Assembly (NCBI GenBank): GCA_903870955.1
Contig: CAIQEX010000451.1
Location: 1-25,786, forward strand
From: an uncultured beta proteobacterium
GTDB taxonomy: Bacteria; Pseudomonadota; Gammaproteobacteria; Burkholderiales; Burkholderiaceae_C
DNA: 25,786 bases
Reading direction: 5' to 3'
Below, one piece after another: positions 1 through 8,054 of the stretch. The position numbers and the translations under genes were made by a program. Positions within the stretch are counted from its first letter, which is position 1, and each line of letters opens with the position of its first letter. Below the pieces are notes generated by a model. That model was not told the DNA's origin. It searched no databases and saw nothing but the letters and a program-made list of their open reading frames with translations.

Positions 1-3000
1 ACCGTATTTTTGACGGCCATAACGGGCGGCGCATTGTGCTGGCTACCAACGTGGCGGAAACGTCGCTCACGGTGCCGGGCATCCGCTACGTGATCGATGC
101 CGGCACAGCGCGCGTCAAACGCTACAGGTTTCGCAGCAAGGTGGAACAGTTGCTGGTAGAGCCGATTAGCCAGGCAGCCGCCAACCAGCGTGCCGGTCGC
201 TGCGGCCGGGTCGCCAACGGTATTTGTATACGCCTGTATGACCAGAAAGAGTTTGAGGGTCGCGAGCGTTTTACCGACCCGGAAATTTTGCGAAGCTCGC
301 TGGCCGGGGTCATTCTGCGCATGAAGTCGCTGCACCTCGGTGTGGTGGAAGATTTTCCGTTCATCGATATGCCGTCTGGCCGCGCTATCGCCGATGGTTA
401 CCAATTGCTCAATGAGTTGGGCGCCGTGGACGATGGCAATGAGATCACCCCGCTGGGTCAGGAGTTGTCACGCCTGCCGCTGGACCCGCGCGTGGGACGC
501 ATGATTCTCGAAGCGCGCAATCGCAGCGCGCTGGACGAGGTGCTGGTGATTGCCTCTGCATTGAGCGTGCAGGATGTGCGCGACCGGCCTATGGATGCGC
601 AAGCGCAGGCCGATACGGCACACAAGAAGTTTGATGATGAGAAGAGCGAGTTCAGCGGCTATTTAAAGCTGTGGAAGTGGATTCACGATGCACGGGGCGG
701 AGGGGGGGGAGATGCACTGGCAGACGCGAACCGGGGGCCGGGCGGGGCCTCGTCGCATCGCTCAATATCGGCTCCGCCCGGTCCCCGGTCCGCGCCTGCC
801 AGTGCATCACATAAGTTGAGTAACCGGCAATACGAACAACTGCTGCGGCAGAACTTTGTCAACATTCGCCGCGTGCGCGAGTGGAAGGACATTCACAGCC
901 AGTTGCACACCGTGGTGGCCGAGCACAAGTGGCGACTCAACACGGCGCCTGCTTCTTATGAGCAATTGCACCTGTCCATGTTGTCGGGCCTGCTGGGAAA
1001 TGTGGGATGCAAACTGGAAACCGATGGTGCATCGGGCGAGTATCTGGGCGCGCGCAGCATCAAGTTTTACCCGCACCCCGGTGCGCATTTGGTGAAGAAA
1101 CCAGGACGCTGGATTGTGGCTGCCGAGCTGGTGGAAACCACGCGCCTGTTTGGCCGTGGCATCGCCGCGATTGAGCCGCCGTGGCTGGAACAAGTGGGCG
1201 GCCATTTGCTGAAGAAACAGTTGCTGGACCCGCACTGGGAAAAGAAGGCTGCCGAGGTCGTGGCGCTGGAACGTGCAACGCTCTATGGCATCGTGGTTTA
1301 CAGCGGTCGCCGGGTGAATTACGGCCGTGTGGACTTGGTGGGTGCGCGCGAGATCTTTATCCGCGAGGGCTTGGTCAACAACCAGTGGGAGACGCCGCTG
1401 CCTTTCCTGGCGGCCAACCAGAAACTGATCAAGCAGGTGGAAGACCTGGAACACAAGGCACGCCGCCAGGACGTGCTGGTGGACGATGAACTGATCTACG
1501 CCTTTTACGACCAGCAGTTGCCTGCTGACGTGTGCAGTGGCTACAGCTTCGAGGCCTGGTACCGCGAGGAATCCAAAAAGCCGCAGTACAACCCGCAGCA
1601 TGCCGGTGGGCGACGTGAAAGCACGTTGTTGCGCTTGACGCGCGAGGAATTGATGCGCCACGAGGCCGCAGGCATCACCACCGCCAGCTTTCCCAAAACC
1701 GTCCGTTTGGGCGGCGTGGACTGTGCCGCAACCTATCTGCACGAACCGGGGGACGCGCATGACGGCCTGACCGTGACGGTGCCGCTTTTTGTGCTGAATC
1801 AGGTGAACGAGGAACGCTGCGAGTGGCTGGTGCCCGGCATGTTGCGCGAGAAGATTCAGGCGCTCATAAAGACACTGCACCAGCGCCCACGTTCGCGTCT
1901 GGTGCCACTGCCGGATACCGCCGCCAAATTCGCCGAAGTTCTGAACGAAGCCGAACGTTTTGGTTCGGGCAGCCTGACCGATGCGGTGCTGAAGCTGGTG
2001 CGCGACGCCACCGCCGTGGACGTGGCCCGGGCCGATATCAAGGTCGACATGCTGACTCCCCACTACTTCATGAACTTCCGTGTGGTGGATGAGCATGGCC
2101 GCGTGCTCGGGCATGGCCGCAATCTGGGTGCACTGAAAGCCGAATGGGGCAAACAGGCGCGCGGTGCGTTCCAGGCGCTGGCCAATCTGAAGTTGGGGGA
2201 GGGCGCAAAAACACCGGAACCAGCTGCAGCGGTCGCCGCTCCAGCGGCTTCGATTCCACAACAAGCCAAAAACGCCCCACCAGCCAAGGCCTCTGCGCCG
2301 CCACTGGCGACAGAAAAACGCCACACGGCCTGGACCTTTGGTGAATTGCCGGAGTTGCTTGAGATCCGCAAAGGTGGACAGACTTTGATCGGCTTCCCGG
2401 CGCTGATCGACGCCGGCGACGCCGTCACCATCGAGGTTTTTGATGAGCCCGAAACGGCCCACGCCAAACACCGTGCCGGCCTGCGCCGCCTGTTTGCGTT
2501 GCAAATCAAGGATGCGCTGAAATACCTGGAAAAGAACATCCCCGACCTGCAAAAAATGGCTGTGACCTTTATGCAGGTTGGCAAGACCGATGGGAAGGAC
2601 AGCGCCAGCTCTGGTGGAACAATCGAAGAGTTGCGTGAGCAGATCGTCGCCCTGGCCCTGGACCGGGCGTTTTTGATCGAACCCCTGCCCACCGATGAGT
2701 TTGCCTTCAAGAAACGGGTCGAGGAGGGTCGTGGTCGCCTGACCTTGATTTCTTCTGAAGTCGCGCGCATGGCCGGTGTCATCCTGCTGGAATACGCCAC
2801 CGCCGCTCGCAAAATCAAGGACAGCAAGGCCGCTGGCGAGGCTGCGGTGGACGCCGCGCAGCAACTGCAGCGCCTGATGCCCAAGCGCTTTTTACACGCT
2901 GCACCCTGGGATCGCCTGCAGCATCTGGCGCGTTACCTCAAGGCCATCACCTTGCGGCTGGACAAATACCGCGCTGACCCGGCCCGCGATGCGGCGCGCC

Positions 3001-3194
3001 TGGCCGAGCTGCGTCCCTTGGAGCAGCGCTATTGGCGCCTGGTGGCCGAACGCAAAGGCATGGTGGACGAGCGCATGCTGGAATTTCGCTGGTTACTTGA
3101 GGAATTGCGCGTCAGTTTCTTCGCACAGGAGTTGCGCACGCCACAACCGGTGAGCGTGAAGCGGCTGGACAAAGCGTGGGCCCAACTGAGCTGA
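1..3194 (+). CDS. hrpA: ATP-dependent RNA helicase HrpA, 3' part (5' truncated by window edge)
   Basis: DEAH-box RNA helicase of the HrpA family; in E. coli this protein acts on mRNA and on stalled ribosomes. The reading frame is already open at base 3, so the Walker A and DEAH motifs lie outside the window. About 1063 residues are visible. Helicase motif V (TNVAETS, visible residues 15-21) and motif VI (QRAGRCGR, residues 62-69) are followed by the HA2/winged-helix region, an OB-fold region and a long C-terminal DUF3418-type domain that separates HrpA from eukaryotic DEAH helicases. An Ala/Pro-rich linker lies near bases 2215-2310. About 34 residues (roughly 237-269), rich in Gly, Ala, Pro and Ser, interrupt otherwise normal sequence between the KWIHDAR and HKLSNRQYEQLLRQNF segments; they are encoded by an inverted repeat listed separately. 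The gene ends 4 bp from the convergent aminotransferase, with no terminator between them. Family assignment is firm; whether the insertion is tolerated is inference. Confidence 0.96.
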   Translation, partial: RIFDGHNGRRIVLATNVAETSLTVPGIRYVIDAGTARVKRYRFRSKVEQLLVEPISQAAANQRAGRCGRVANGICIRLYDQKEFEGRERFTDPEILRSSLAGVILRMKSLHLGVVEDFPFIDMPSGRAIADGYQLLNELGAVDDGNEITPLGQELSRLPLDPRVGRMILEARNRSALDEVLVIASALSVQDVRDRPMDAQAQADTAHKKFDDEKSEFSGYLKLWKWIHDARGGGGGDALADANRGPGGASSHRSISAPPGPRSAPASASHKLSNRQYEQLLRQNFVNIRRVREWKDIHSQLHTVVAEHKWRLNTAPASYEQLHLSMLSGLLGNVGCKLETDGASGEYLGARSIKFYPHPGAHLVKKPGRWIVAAELVETTRLFGRGIAAIEPPWLEQVGGHLLKKQLLDPHWEKKAAEVVALERATLYGIVVYSGRRVNYGRVDLVGAREIFIREGLVNNQWETPLPFLAANQKLIKQVEDLEHKARRQDVLVDDELIYAFYDQQLPADVCSGYSFEAWYREESKKPQYNPQHAGGRRESTLLRLTREELMRHEAAGITTASFPKTVRLGGVDCAATYLHEPGDAHDGLTVTVPLFVLNQVNEERCEWLVPGMLREKIQALIKTLHQRPRSRLVPLPDTAAKFAEVLNEAERFGSGSLTDAVLKLVRDATAVDVARADIKVDMLTPHYFMNFRVVDEHGRVLGHGRNLGALKAEWGKQARGAFQALANLKLGEGAKTPEPAAAVAAPAASIPQQAKNAPPAKASAPPLATEKRHTAWTFGELPELLEIRKGGQTLIGFPALIDAGDAVTIEVFDEPETAHAKHRAGLRRLFALQIKDALKYLEKNIPDLQKMAVTFMQVGKTDGKDSASSGGTIEELREQIVALALDRAFLIEPLPTDEFAFKKRVEEGRGRLTLISSEVARMAGVILLEYATAARKIKDSKAAGEAAVDAAQQLQRLMPKRFLHAAPWDRLQHLARYLKAITLRLDKYRADPARDAARLAELRPLEQRYWRLVAERKGMVDERMLEFRWLLEELRVSFFAQELRTPQPVSVKRLDKAWAQLS
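711..808. repeat. 98-bp imperfect inverted repeat (hairpin element) inside hrpA
   Basis: The left arm (711-749) and right arm (770-808) are 39 bp each and are reverse complements with 4 mismatches, around a 20-nt loop (750-769). Each arm begins, reading inward, with GATGCACTGGCAG and continues as GC-rich sequence. An 8-G run (702-709) abuts the left side. The element stays open in the hrpA frame and adds about 34 low-complexity residues to the helicase. It resembles a dispersed palindromic or MITE-like repeat. No second copy was noticed in this window, no GTAG-type REP signature was seen, and no clear target-site duplication could be defined, so its class is unknown. Confidence 0.85.
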
Positions 3195-3198
3195 ATCG

Positions 3199-4377
3199 CT
3201 AGAGCTTTTGTAACCTGTCCAGCGCTTCGCGCAGCGTCGCATCCTGTTTGGCAAAGCAGAATCGCACCACGCGCTGATCAAAGCCGTTGCCATAAAAGGC
3301 CGATAGCGGAATGGCGGCCACGCCGATTTCACGGGTTAGCCATTGGCAGAAGTCGGCCTCGCCGAGGTCGCTGACTTCGGAGATGTCGACACATTGAAAG
3401 TAGCTTCCTTGCGTATGTAGAACCTTGAATCGGGTTTTGGCCAGGCCTTCGCGGAACAGGTCACGCTTGCGCTGGTAGAAAGCGGGCAGGTTCGCATACG
3501 GCGCGGGGTCAGTCATGTACTGTGCCAACGCGTATTGCACCGGTGTATTCACCGTGAACACATTGAACTGGTGCACCTTGCGGAACTCTGCGCTCAGGCT
3601 GGCGGGGGCTGCCACATAGCCCACCTTCCAGCCGGTAACATGGTAGGTTTTGCCAAAACTGCTGACGATAAAGGCGCGGGCCGCCAGACCCGCAAAGCGT
3701 GCCACGCTTTGGTGTTGCTGGCCATCAAAGACCATATGCTCATAAACCTCATCCGAAATCAACAGCACCTGGGTGGGCGCCAAAAGATCCTGCAGCGCCA
3801 GCATGTCGGCCTCAGACCAGACAGTGGCGCTGGGGTTGTGCGGGCTGTTGATGACGATGGCACGGGTGCGCGGCGTCATCGCAGCGGCTATTTTGTCAAA
3901 GTCGGGGCGGAAGGTGCCAGGGGTCAGCGGTACGCGCACCGCCACGCCGCCGGCCAGCTCAATATTGGGTACGTAGCTGTCGTAACAGGGCTCCAGCACG
4001 ATCACCTCATCGCCCGGATGCACGATGGCCAATATCGCGGTGATGATGGCCTGGGTGGCACCGGCGGTAATGGTGATCTCGGTGTCTGCGTGGTAGCGGC
4101 GCTGGTGCAAGGCTTCAATCTTGGCGGCAATCGCCTGGCGCAGCACAGGCACCCCGATCATCGGCGGGTACTGGTTGTGCCCGGCCTGCATGGCATGCGT
4201 CACGGCATCCACCAGGGCTGGGTCACAGGCAAAGTCCGGAAAGCCCTGACCCAGGTTGACTGCCTTGTGCTCTGTTGCCAGGGCCGACATGACCGTGAAA
4301 ATCGTGGTGCCGACTTTGGCCAGGCGGCTTGTGATGGCGGGGGTGAATACCGCGGGGTTTTGGGCTTCCGGGTTCAT
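3199..4377 (-). CDS. PLP-dependent aminotransferase, methionine/aromatic type (YbdL-like)
   Basis: Class I/II fold-type I aminotransferase of 392 residues, closest in motif pattern to the methionine aminotransferase YbdL and kynurenine aminotransferases. It would transfer the amino group of methionine or an aromatic amino acid to a 2-oxo acid in the cytoplasm. Visible signatures are NLGQGFPDF (41-49), the cofactor-phosphate loop TAGATQA (104-110), INSPHNPS (176-183), the PLP-ring Asp in LISDEVYEH (206-214), and SSFGKTYHVTGWKVGY, where K243 should form the Schiff base. The ATG at 4375-4377 is preferred: it gives the usual family length and forms an ATGA overlap with the stop codon of the upstream regulator. 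A frame-open extension to 4578 reads as antisense-like, basic sequence and is rejected. Coupling to a CysB-type regulator suggests a role in sulfur amino acid metabolism; exact substrate is not determinable here. Confidence 0.9.
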   Translation of the reverse strand: MNPEAQNPAVFTPAITSRLAKVGTTIFTVMSALATEHKAVNLGQGFPDFACDPALVDAVTHAMQAGHNQYPPMIGVPVLRQAIAAKIEALHQRRYHADTEITITAGATQAIITAILAIVHPGDEVIVLEPCYDSYVPNIELAGGVAVRVPLTPGTFRPDFDKIAAAMTPRTRAIVINSPHNPSATVWSEADMLALQDLLAPTQVLLISDEVYEHMVFDGQQHQSVARFAGLAARAFIVSSFGKTYHVTGWKVGYVAAPASLSAEFRKVHQFNVFTVNTPVQYALAQYMTDPAPYANLPAFYQRKRDLFREGLAKTRFKVLHTQGSYFQCVDISEVSDLGEADFCQWLTREIGVAAIPLSAFYGNGFDQRVVRFCFAKQDATLREALDRLQKL

Positions 4378-5339
4378 AGCTCGTAGTCGTTGACGTGTCC
4401 GTTCATGGCCTTGACGATGAGCTCGCGGCTCAGACGGGGGCTTAGCAGTGCGGCAAAGGTGTAAACAAAATTGCGCAGGTAGGTGCTGCGCTTGAATGCA
4501 ACACGGGCGATGTTCAGGCCGAACAACTGGCCGGCTGGGCGCGTCACCAGGCCGCCCCGCCCGCCGTTGTTTGCGCAATCCTCAACAATGTCCTGCACCG
4601 CCATTTCGGCAGCAATGCCGACGCCAAGACCCAGGCGCACGTAGGTCTTGATCACGTCTGAGTCAATGGCTTCGAGCGCGATCCGGGGCTCCAAATGCGC
4701 GTGGGCAAAGGCCACGTCGATCTTGGTACGGCCGGTAAACGAGGGGTGGTAGGTGATCAAAGGTTCTTTGGCCACGTCTTCGAGTGTGATGTTTTCCTTT
4801 TTGGCCAATGGATGGTCGGACGGCAGCACCAGCATGTGTTGCCACTCATAGCAGGGCAGGGTGACCAACTCGGCATAGTCGGCCAGGGACTCGGTGGCAA
4901 TGCCGATTTCCGCGACATCGTCAATCAGCATACGGGCCACCTGACCCGGAGCCCCCTGGTGCATGCTGATATTGACTTTGGGAAAGGCCGCGCGCAGAGC
5001 GGCAACCCGTTCGGGCAGCACATAGCGGGCCTGGGTGTGGGTGGTGGCAATCGACAGCGTGCCGCTGTCCTGGTTGCTGTATTGCTCGCCAATGCGCTTG
5101 AGGTTGCCTACCTCGCTCATGATGAGCTCAATGCTTTTGAGTACGTGTTGCCCGGGCTCGGTGATGCGTTTGAGGCGCTTGCCATGGCGGGCAAAAATTT
5201 CGATGCCCAGCTCTTCTTCCAGTTCAATGATGGCCTTGGAAACCCCGGGTTGTGAGGTATGCAGGGCTTTGGCGGCCTCGGTCAGGTTGAGGTTGCGGCG
5301 AGCCGCTTCCTGCACAAAACGGAATTGGTGAAGGTTCAT
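4374..5339 (-). CDS. cysB: CysB-type LysR family transcriptional regulator
   Basis: LysR-family activator of 321 residues, full length for CysB (E. coli CysB is 324). In that family N-acetylserine and sulfide set activity on sulfate and cysteine assimilation promoters. The N-terminal winged helix-turn-helix covers about residues 1-60, including LTEAAKALHTSQPGVSKAI; the two-lobed effector domain follows from about 90, with the CysB-like segments SIATTHTQARYVLP and EPLITYHPSFTGRTKID. The ATG start has an AGGA ribosome site 6 nt upstream. Its TGA overlaps the start of the aminotransferase (ATGA), so the two are probably translated from one message. The paralog Cbl is an alternative name; with one copy in view I cannot tell them apart, but cysB is the usual single copy in Burkholderiales. 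Confidence 0.88.
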   Translation of the reverse strand: MNLHQFRFVQEAARRNLNLTEAAKALHTSQPGVSKAIIELEEELGIEIFARHGKRLKRITEPGQHVLKSIELIMSEVGNLKRIGEQYSNQDSGTLSIATTHTQARYVLPERVAALRAAFPKVNISMHQGAPGQVARMLIDDVAEIGIATESLADYAELVTLPCYEWQHMLVLPSDHPLAKKENITLEDVAKEPLITYHPSFTGRTKIDVAFAHAHLEPRIALEAIDSDVIKTYVRLGLGVGIAAEMAVQDIVEDCANNGGRGGLVTRPAGQLFGLNIARVAFKRSTYLRNFVYTFAALLSPRLSRELIVKAMNGHVNDYEL

Positions 5340-5390
5340 ATCGAATCCTGACTACGGCGCTAATACAAAAAAGGAATGATTTAGGCTTTC

Positions 5391-5419
5391 ATTATCCTCT
5401 GAAGCGCTGATGTGGTCGG
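5391..5419 (-). promoter_or_regulatory. Candidate promoter of the cysB-aminotransferase operon
   Basis: On the minus strand a good -10 hexamer (GATAAT, bases 5391-5396) lies 17 bp from a poor -35 (CCGACC, 5414-5419). It sits in the only AT-richer non-coding stretch upstream of cysB and would give a leader of roughly 45 nt. A weak -35 is compatible with an activator-dependent or autoregulated promoter, as is common for LysR genes, but no confident LysR site was identified. Confidence 0.3.
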
Positions 5420-5437
5420 ATTGTTAACCTGAAGAAT

Positions 5438-5812
5438 CTACTCCGCCGCTATACCGGCCAACAATTGAATCAGCCGGGGGTCCTCGCCGACTGCGGGCTT
5501 GAGCTCAAAGGTCACCCCTGGAAGTTTGTCGCGCAAATCCTTTACCAGGAGCGGCAAATCTTCACGCGCATGGCGGCCCACCCCCAGGAACATCGGAATG
5601 ACCTTGATATGGTGAATGCCAGCATCTGCCAACGCGTTGCAGGCGGTCGCCAAATCGGGCTGGCTGATTTCCAGATAAGCGCAGCGAACTGATAAATCCG
5701 GCTCGGCCGAGGCGAGTGTTTCTGCCACGGCCTCCATCGGCTTGTGCCACAGGGGATCCCGAGAGCCGTGGGCAAACAACACCACCGCCCGTTTGTTTTC
5801 TGTAGCGTTCAT
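5438..5812 (-). CDS. cbiX: Short-form CbiX/SirB-type sirohydrochlorin chelatase
   Basis: Small single-domain class II chelatase (124 residues; the CbiX-S type is about 120-140 and works as a homodimer). It inserts Co2+ or Fe2+ into sirohydrochlorin, for cobalamin or siroheme. Visible are the N-terminal catalytic-region motif FAHGSRDP (His15) and FLGVGRHAREDLP, where His81 is the second expected metal ligand. The ATG overlaps the lptG stop as ATGA, so translation is probably coupled to lptG although the functions are unrelated. No cobalamin biosynthesis gene is nearby, while a CysB regulator follows 98 bp downstream; this makes a siroheme role for sulfite reductase plausible, but that is inference. 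The metal cannot be read from sequence. Confidence 0.87.
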   Translation of the reverse strand: MNATENKRAVVLFAHGSRDPLWHKPMEAVAETLASAEPDLSVRCAYLEISQPDLATACNALADAGIHHIKVIPMFLGVGRHAREDLPLLVKDLRDKLPGVTFELKPAVGEDPRLIQLLAGIAAE

Positions 5813-6915
5813 CTTCGCAGCACCAGCCAGGTAAATGCCGTGAGTGACAGCATGGAATAAATAAGCCCCGGCAAGGCTGCCGTAAACCAGGGTTGCCAGC
5901 CTTGCAGGGTTCCCAAATCGCTCATCACGTTATTCAGGAGCACAAAGCTGATTCCGGCCATCACCCCGCCAAAAACGTAGCTGGCGATGCCGCCGGATCT
6001 GAAATGAAAGTACGCAAACGGCAGGGCCAGCACCACCATCACCAGGCAACTCAGCGGATAAAACACTTTTTTCCAGAATTGAATCTCGTATTTTTGTGCG
6101 GACTGGTTGTTGGAGCTCAAGTGCTGCATGTACTGGAAAAGGTCAATCGTGCCCATGCGCTCGGGTCGCAACACGGCTGCGGCGACCATTTCAGCCGTCA
6201 CATTGGTCGGCCAGCGAAAGTCGTTGGAAATAATGCGGTCTACATGGCCGGCCTTGGCATCCGTGGATGCGAATTCGGTGCGGTCCACGCTGTTCAGCAA
6301 CCAGTCGTCGTGTTCGCCAAAGCTGCCGGTCTGTCCCTGGGTCATAGAGACCAAGTGGCCCTGGTTGTCGAATTCAAATATCCGCACATCCTTCATGGTG
6401 CCGTCACTCGCCAGTGCACCCACATTGATCGCGTAATTGCCATAAGCCTGCTTCTCTTTAAGCCAGGCGCCCGTTTTGCCGACCGTAACCTGACCCTGAA
6501 AGCGTGCTTTGAGCAACTGCGCAGTTTTGTCCGCCAGCGGGGCGACATAGTCGCCGACGGCGAAGGTGAAGAAGACGAAAAGCAAGCCCAAGCTGAGCAG
6601 AATTCGCAAGGCACGCCAGGGGCCTAGTCCACTGGTTCGCAAAATCGTGAACTCAGAGCTTTGTGCCAGGCGCGACATCACAAAAATGGTGCCGATGAGT
6701 ACCGTAATGGGCATCAGCTCGTAAATATGGCTGGGCAACATCAGTCCGATGTAAATCAGCGCCTGCGGGATGCGGTAACCAATCGCGCCAATGTGATTGA
6801 CCGACTGCAATTCCTCAACAAAGTCGAAGAAGAAAAATAGCGCGGCAAAACCCAGCGTAACCAGCGCCACCGCCACCACGACTTCACGAAACAACAGTCG
6901 GCGTACCGTCTTCAA
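5809..6915 (-). CDS. lptG: LPS export ABC transporter permease LptG
   Basis: Inner-membrane permease of the LptB2FG complex, which extracts lipopolysaccharide from the inner membrane and feeds the LptC-A-D bridge. 368 residues, the usual length (E. coli 360). Three hydrophobic helices occupy about residues 10-120, followed by a periplasmic beta-jellyroll domain (about 130-270) and three C-terminal helices ending in VYSML-like hydrophobic sequence. The LptG-type charged ends MKTVRRLLFREV and LVLRR are visible. The start is a TTG at 6913-6915 that overlaps the lptF stop as TTGA; there is no ATG nearby, and an AAGG ribosome site lies about 8-10 nt upstream. lptF, lptG and cbiX form one tightly overlapped operon. 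Confidence 0.95.
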   Translation of the reverse strand: MKTVRRLLFREVVVAVALVTLGFAALFFFFDFVEELQSVNHIGAIGYRIPQALIYIGLMLPSHIYELMPITVLIGTIFVMSRLAQSSEFTILRTSGLGPWRALRILLSLGLLFVFFTFAVGDYVAPLADKTAQLLKARFQGQVTVGKTGAWLKEKQAYGNYAINVGALASDGTMKDVRIFEFDNQGHLVSMTQGQTGSFGEHDDWLLNSVDRTEFASTDAKAGHVDRIISNDFRWPTNVTAEMVAAAVLRPERMGTIDLFQYMQHLSSNNQSAQKYEIQFWKKVFYPLSCLVMVVLALPFAYFHFRSGGIASYVFGGVMAGISFVLLNNVMSDLGTLQGWQPWFTAALPGLIYSMLSLTAFTWLVLRR

Positions 6916-8027
6916 GATGCACCGCCTTGGCTGTTAGCGGCCTTTTCAGAGCGCGCTCGCCAGCGTGGACTCCAGTTGTTGTGCCGCTTTAACAACCACA
7001 GCAGGCCAAGCGCCAATGCGCCACCATGCAGCACCAACAGGAAAGGGGCGAAGTGCACCTGGCCCGATTCCACCCAGCTTTTGCCCAGAACCAGAAAATT
7101 AAAGTACACCACGAAAATCAGAAACGCAAAACCCAGGTTGGCGGAACGACCAACCCTGGGGTTGGTGCCTGCCACGGCAACCGCAATCACAATGAAATTG
7201 AATCCCGCCAAGGCCAGTCCCAGGCGCCAAGACAACTCGGCTTGGTTTTTTAAGTCGGGCTCGCGTATCAGTTCCGCACTGCTGAGAGAACTCGCCGCCA
7301 CATAACTCCGCGCCGAGACATCGTCGGCACCCACACGCGCCCCATATTTTTCAAACACGCTCACGGTCATGTCCGCTTTGCCCGCCGTCTTTTCCAGACG
7401 CTGGCCGTTCTCCAGCACCAGAAATTTGTCCGCACCGATTATTTCGATGTGGCCACTGCGCGCCGAGGTAATGGTTTCTTTGTCCTGTTCTTTGGTCGCA
7501 ATAAAAACGTTGTTGCCGGTTTGCTTGTTCTCAGAGTTCTTTTCAATAAAGAACACCCGGTCTCCATTGGCCGACTCCTGAAATTGTCCGGGTTCGATGC
7601 GGGCGATGTCGCCGCGCTTTTCGTACCGGTCGCGCAGGTCCTCGATACGACCAAAAGCCCAGGGGAGGATAAAGAATGCCAACACCACAATCACCACCAA
7701 AATGGGCCAGGCAAAGCGAAAAAGTGGCGACAGAAGCGACGTTAAACCACGCCCGCTACCAAACCAGATCACCATCTCACTGTCCTTGTACATGCGGGTG
7801 AGCACGCTCAGGATGCCAATGAAAAGACTCATCGACAAAATGGTGGGCATATCCGACAGCACGGTGTAACCCATGATGATCATCACATCGGTTGGGTTGA
7901 AGGTGCCGCGCGAGGCCTCGCCCACAGTGCGAATCAGCGTCATGGTCATGACCACGGTAGCCAACACAACCAGTGTGGCTCCGAAACTGCGCGCTAACTC
8001 TTTACGAATGGAGGAATGGAATAACAT
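6912..8027 (-). CDS. lptF: LPS export ABC transporter permease LptF
   Basis: Partner permease of LptG in the LptB2FG lipopolysaccharide extractor. 371 residues. It has N-terminal helices (about 15-35, 50-75 and 100-125), a periplasmic jellyroll (about 130-260) containing DKFLVLENGQRLE, and C-terminal helices. The N-terminus MLFHSSIRKELARSFGAT fits Burkholderiales LptF, so the start is secure even though no clear Shine-Dalgarno precedes it (the bases just upstream are TTCTCCGCA). The gene is divergent from pepA across only 24 bp. The same lptFG/pepA divergence is found in E. coli and many other Proteobacteria. The ATPase gene lptB is not in this window. Confidence 0.95.
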   Translation of the reverse strand: MLFHSSIRKELARSFGATLVVLATVVMTMTLIRTVGEASRGTFNPTDVMIIMGYTVLSDMPTILSMSLFIGILSVLTRMYKDSEMVIWFGSGRGLTSLLSPLFRFAWPILVVIVVLAFFILPWAFGRIEDLRDRYEKRGDIARIEPGQFQESANGDRVFFIEKNSENKQTGNNVFIATKEQDKETITSARSGHIEIIGADKFLVLENGQRLEKTAGKADMTVSVFEKYGARVGADDVSARSYVAASSLSSAELIREPDLKNQAELSWRLGLALAGFNFIVIAVAVAGTNPRVGRSANLGFAFLIFVVYFNFLVLGKSWVESGQVHFAPFLLVLHGGALALGLLWLLKRHNNWSPRWRARSEKAANSQGGAS

Positions 8028-8054
8028 TGCGGAGAAGTAAGAAAGCGAATTATG
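8001..8054. promoter_or_regulatory. Overlapping divergent promoter region of lptF and pepA
   Basis: The gap between the two start codons is only 24 bp (8028-8051), so the promoters must reach into coding sequence. On the plus strand TTTACG (8001-8006) and TAACAT (8022-8027, over the lptF start codon) are spaced 15 bp and could drive pepA. On the minus strand CATAAT (8049-8054, over the pepA start codon) is a good -10 for lptF with a very short leader, but its -35 is poor. Both are by-eye matches only. Confidence 0.35.

Noticed and set aside
807..2864. A 685-residue open frame on the minus strand inside hrpA
   Set aside because: It is antisense to well-conserved HrpA sequence, has His/Gln/Leu-rich composition typical of a shadow frame in GC-rich DNA, and has no recognisable motif or ribosome site.
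3535..4386. A 283-residue plus-strand open frame opposite the aminotransferase
   Set aside because: It lies opposite a gene with all expected PLP-enzyme motifs; its protein is His/Gly-rich and unlike any family I know.
4378..4578. N-terminal extension of the aminotransferase by 67 residues
   Set aside because: It lies wholly within the regulator gene, is very basic and unlike the family; the ATG in the ATGA overlap gives the normal length.
4695..5255. Plus-strand open frame opposite cysB
   Set aside because: Shadow of the CysB frame; no motif and no ribosome site.
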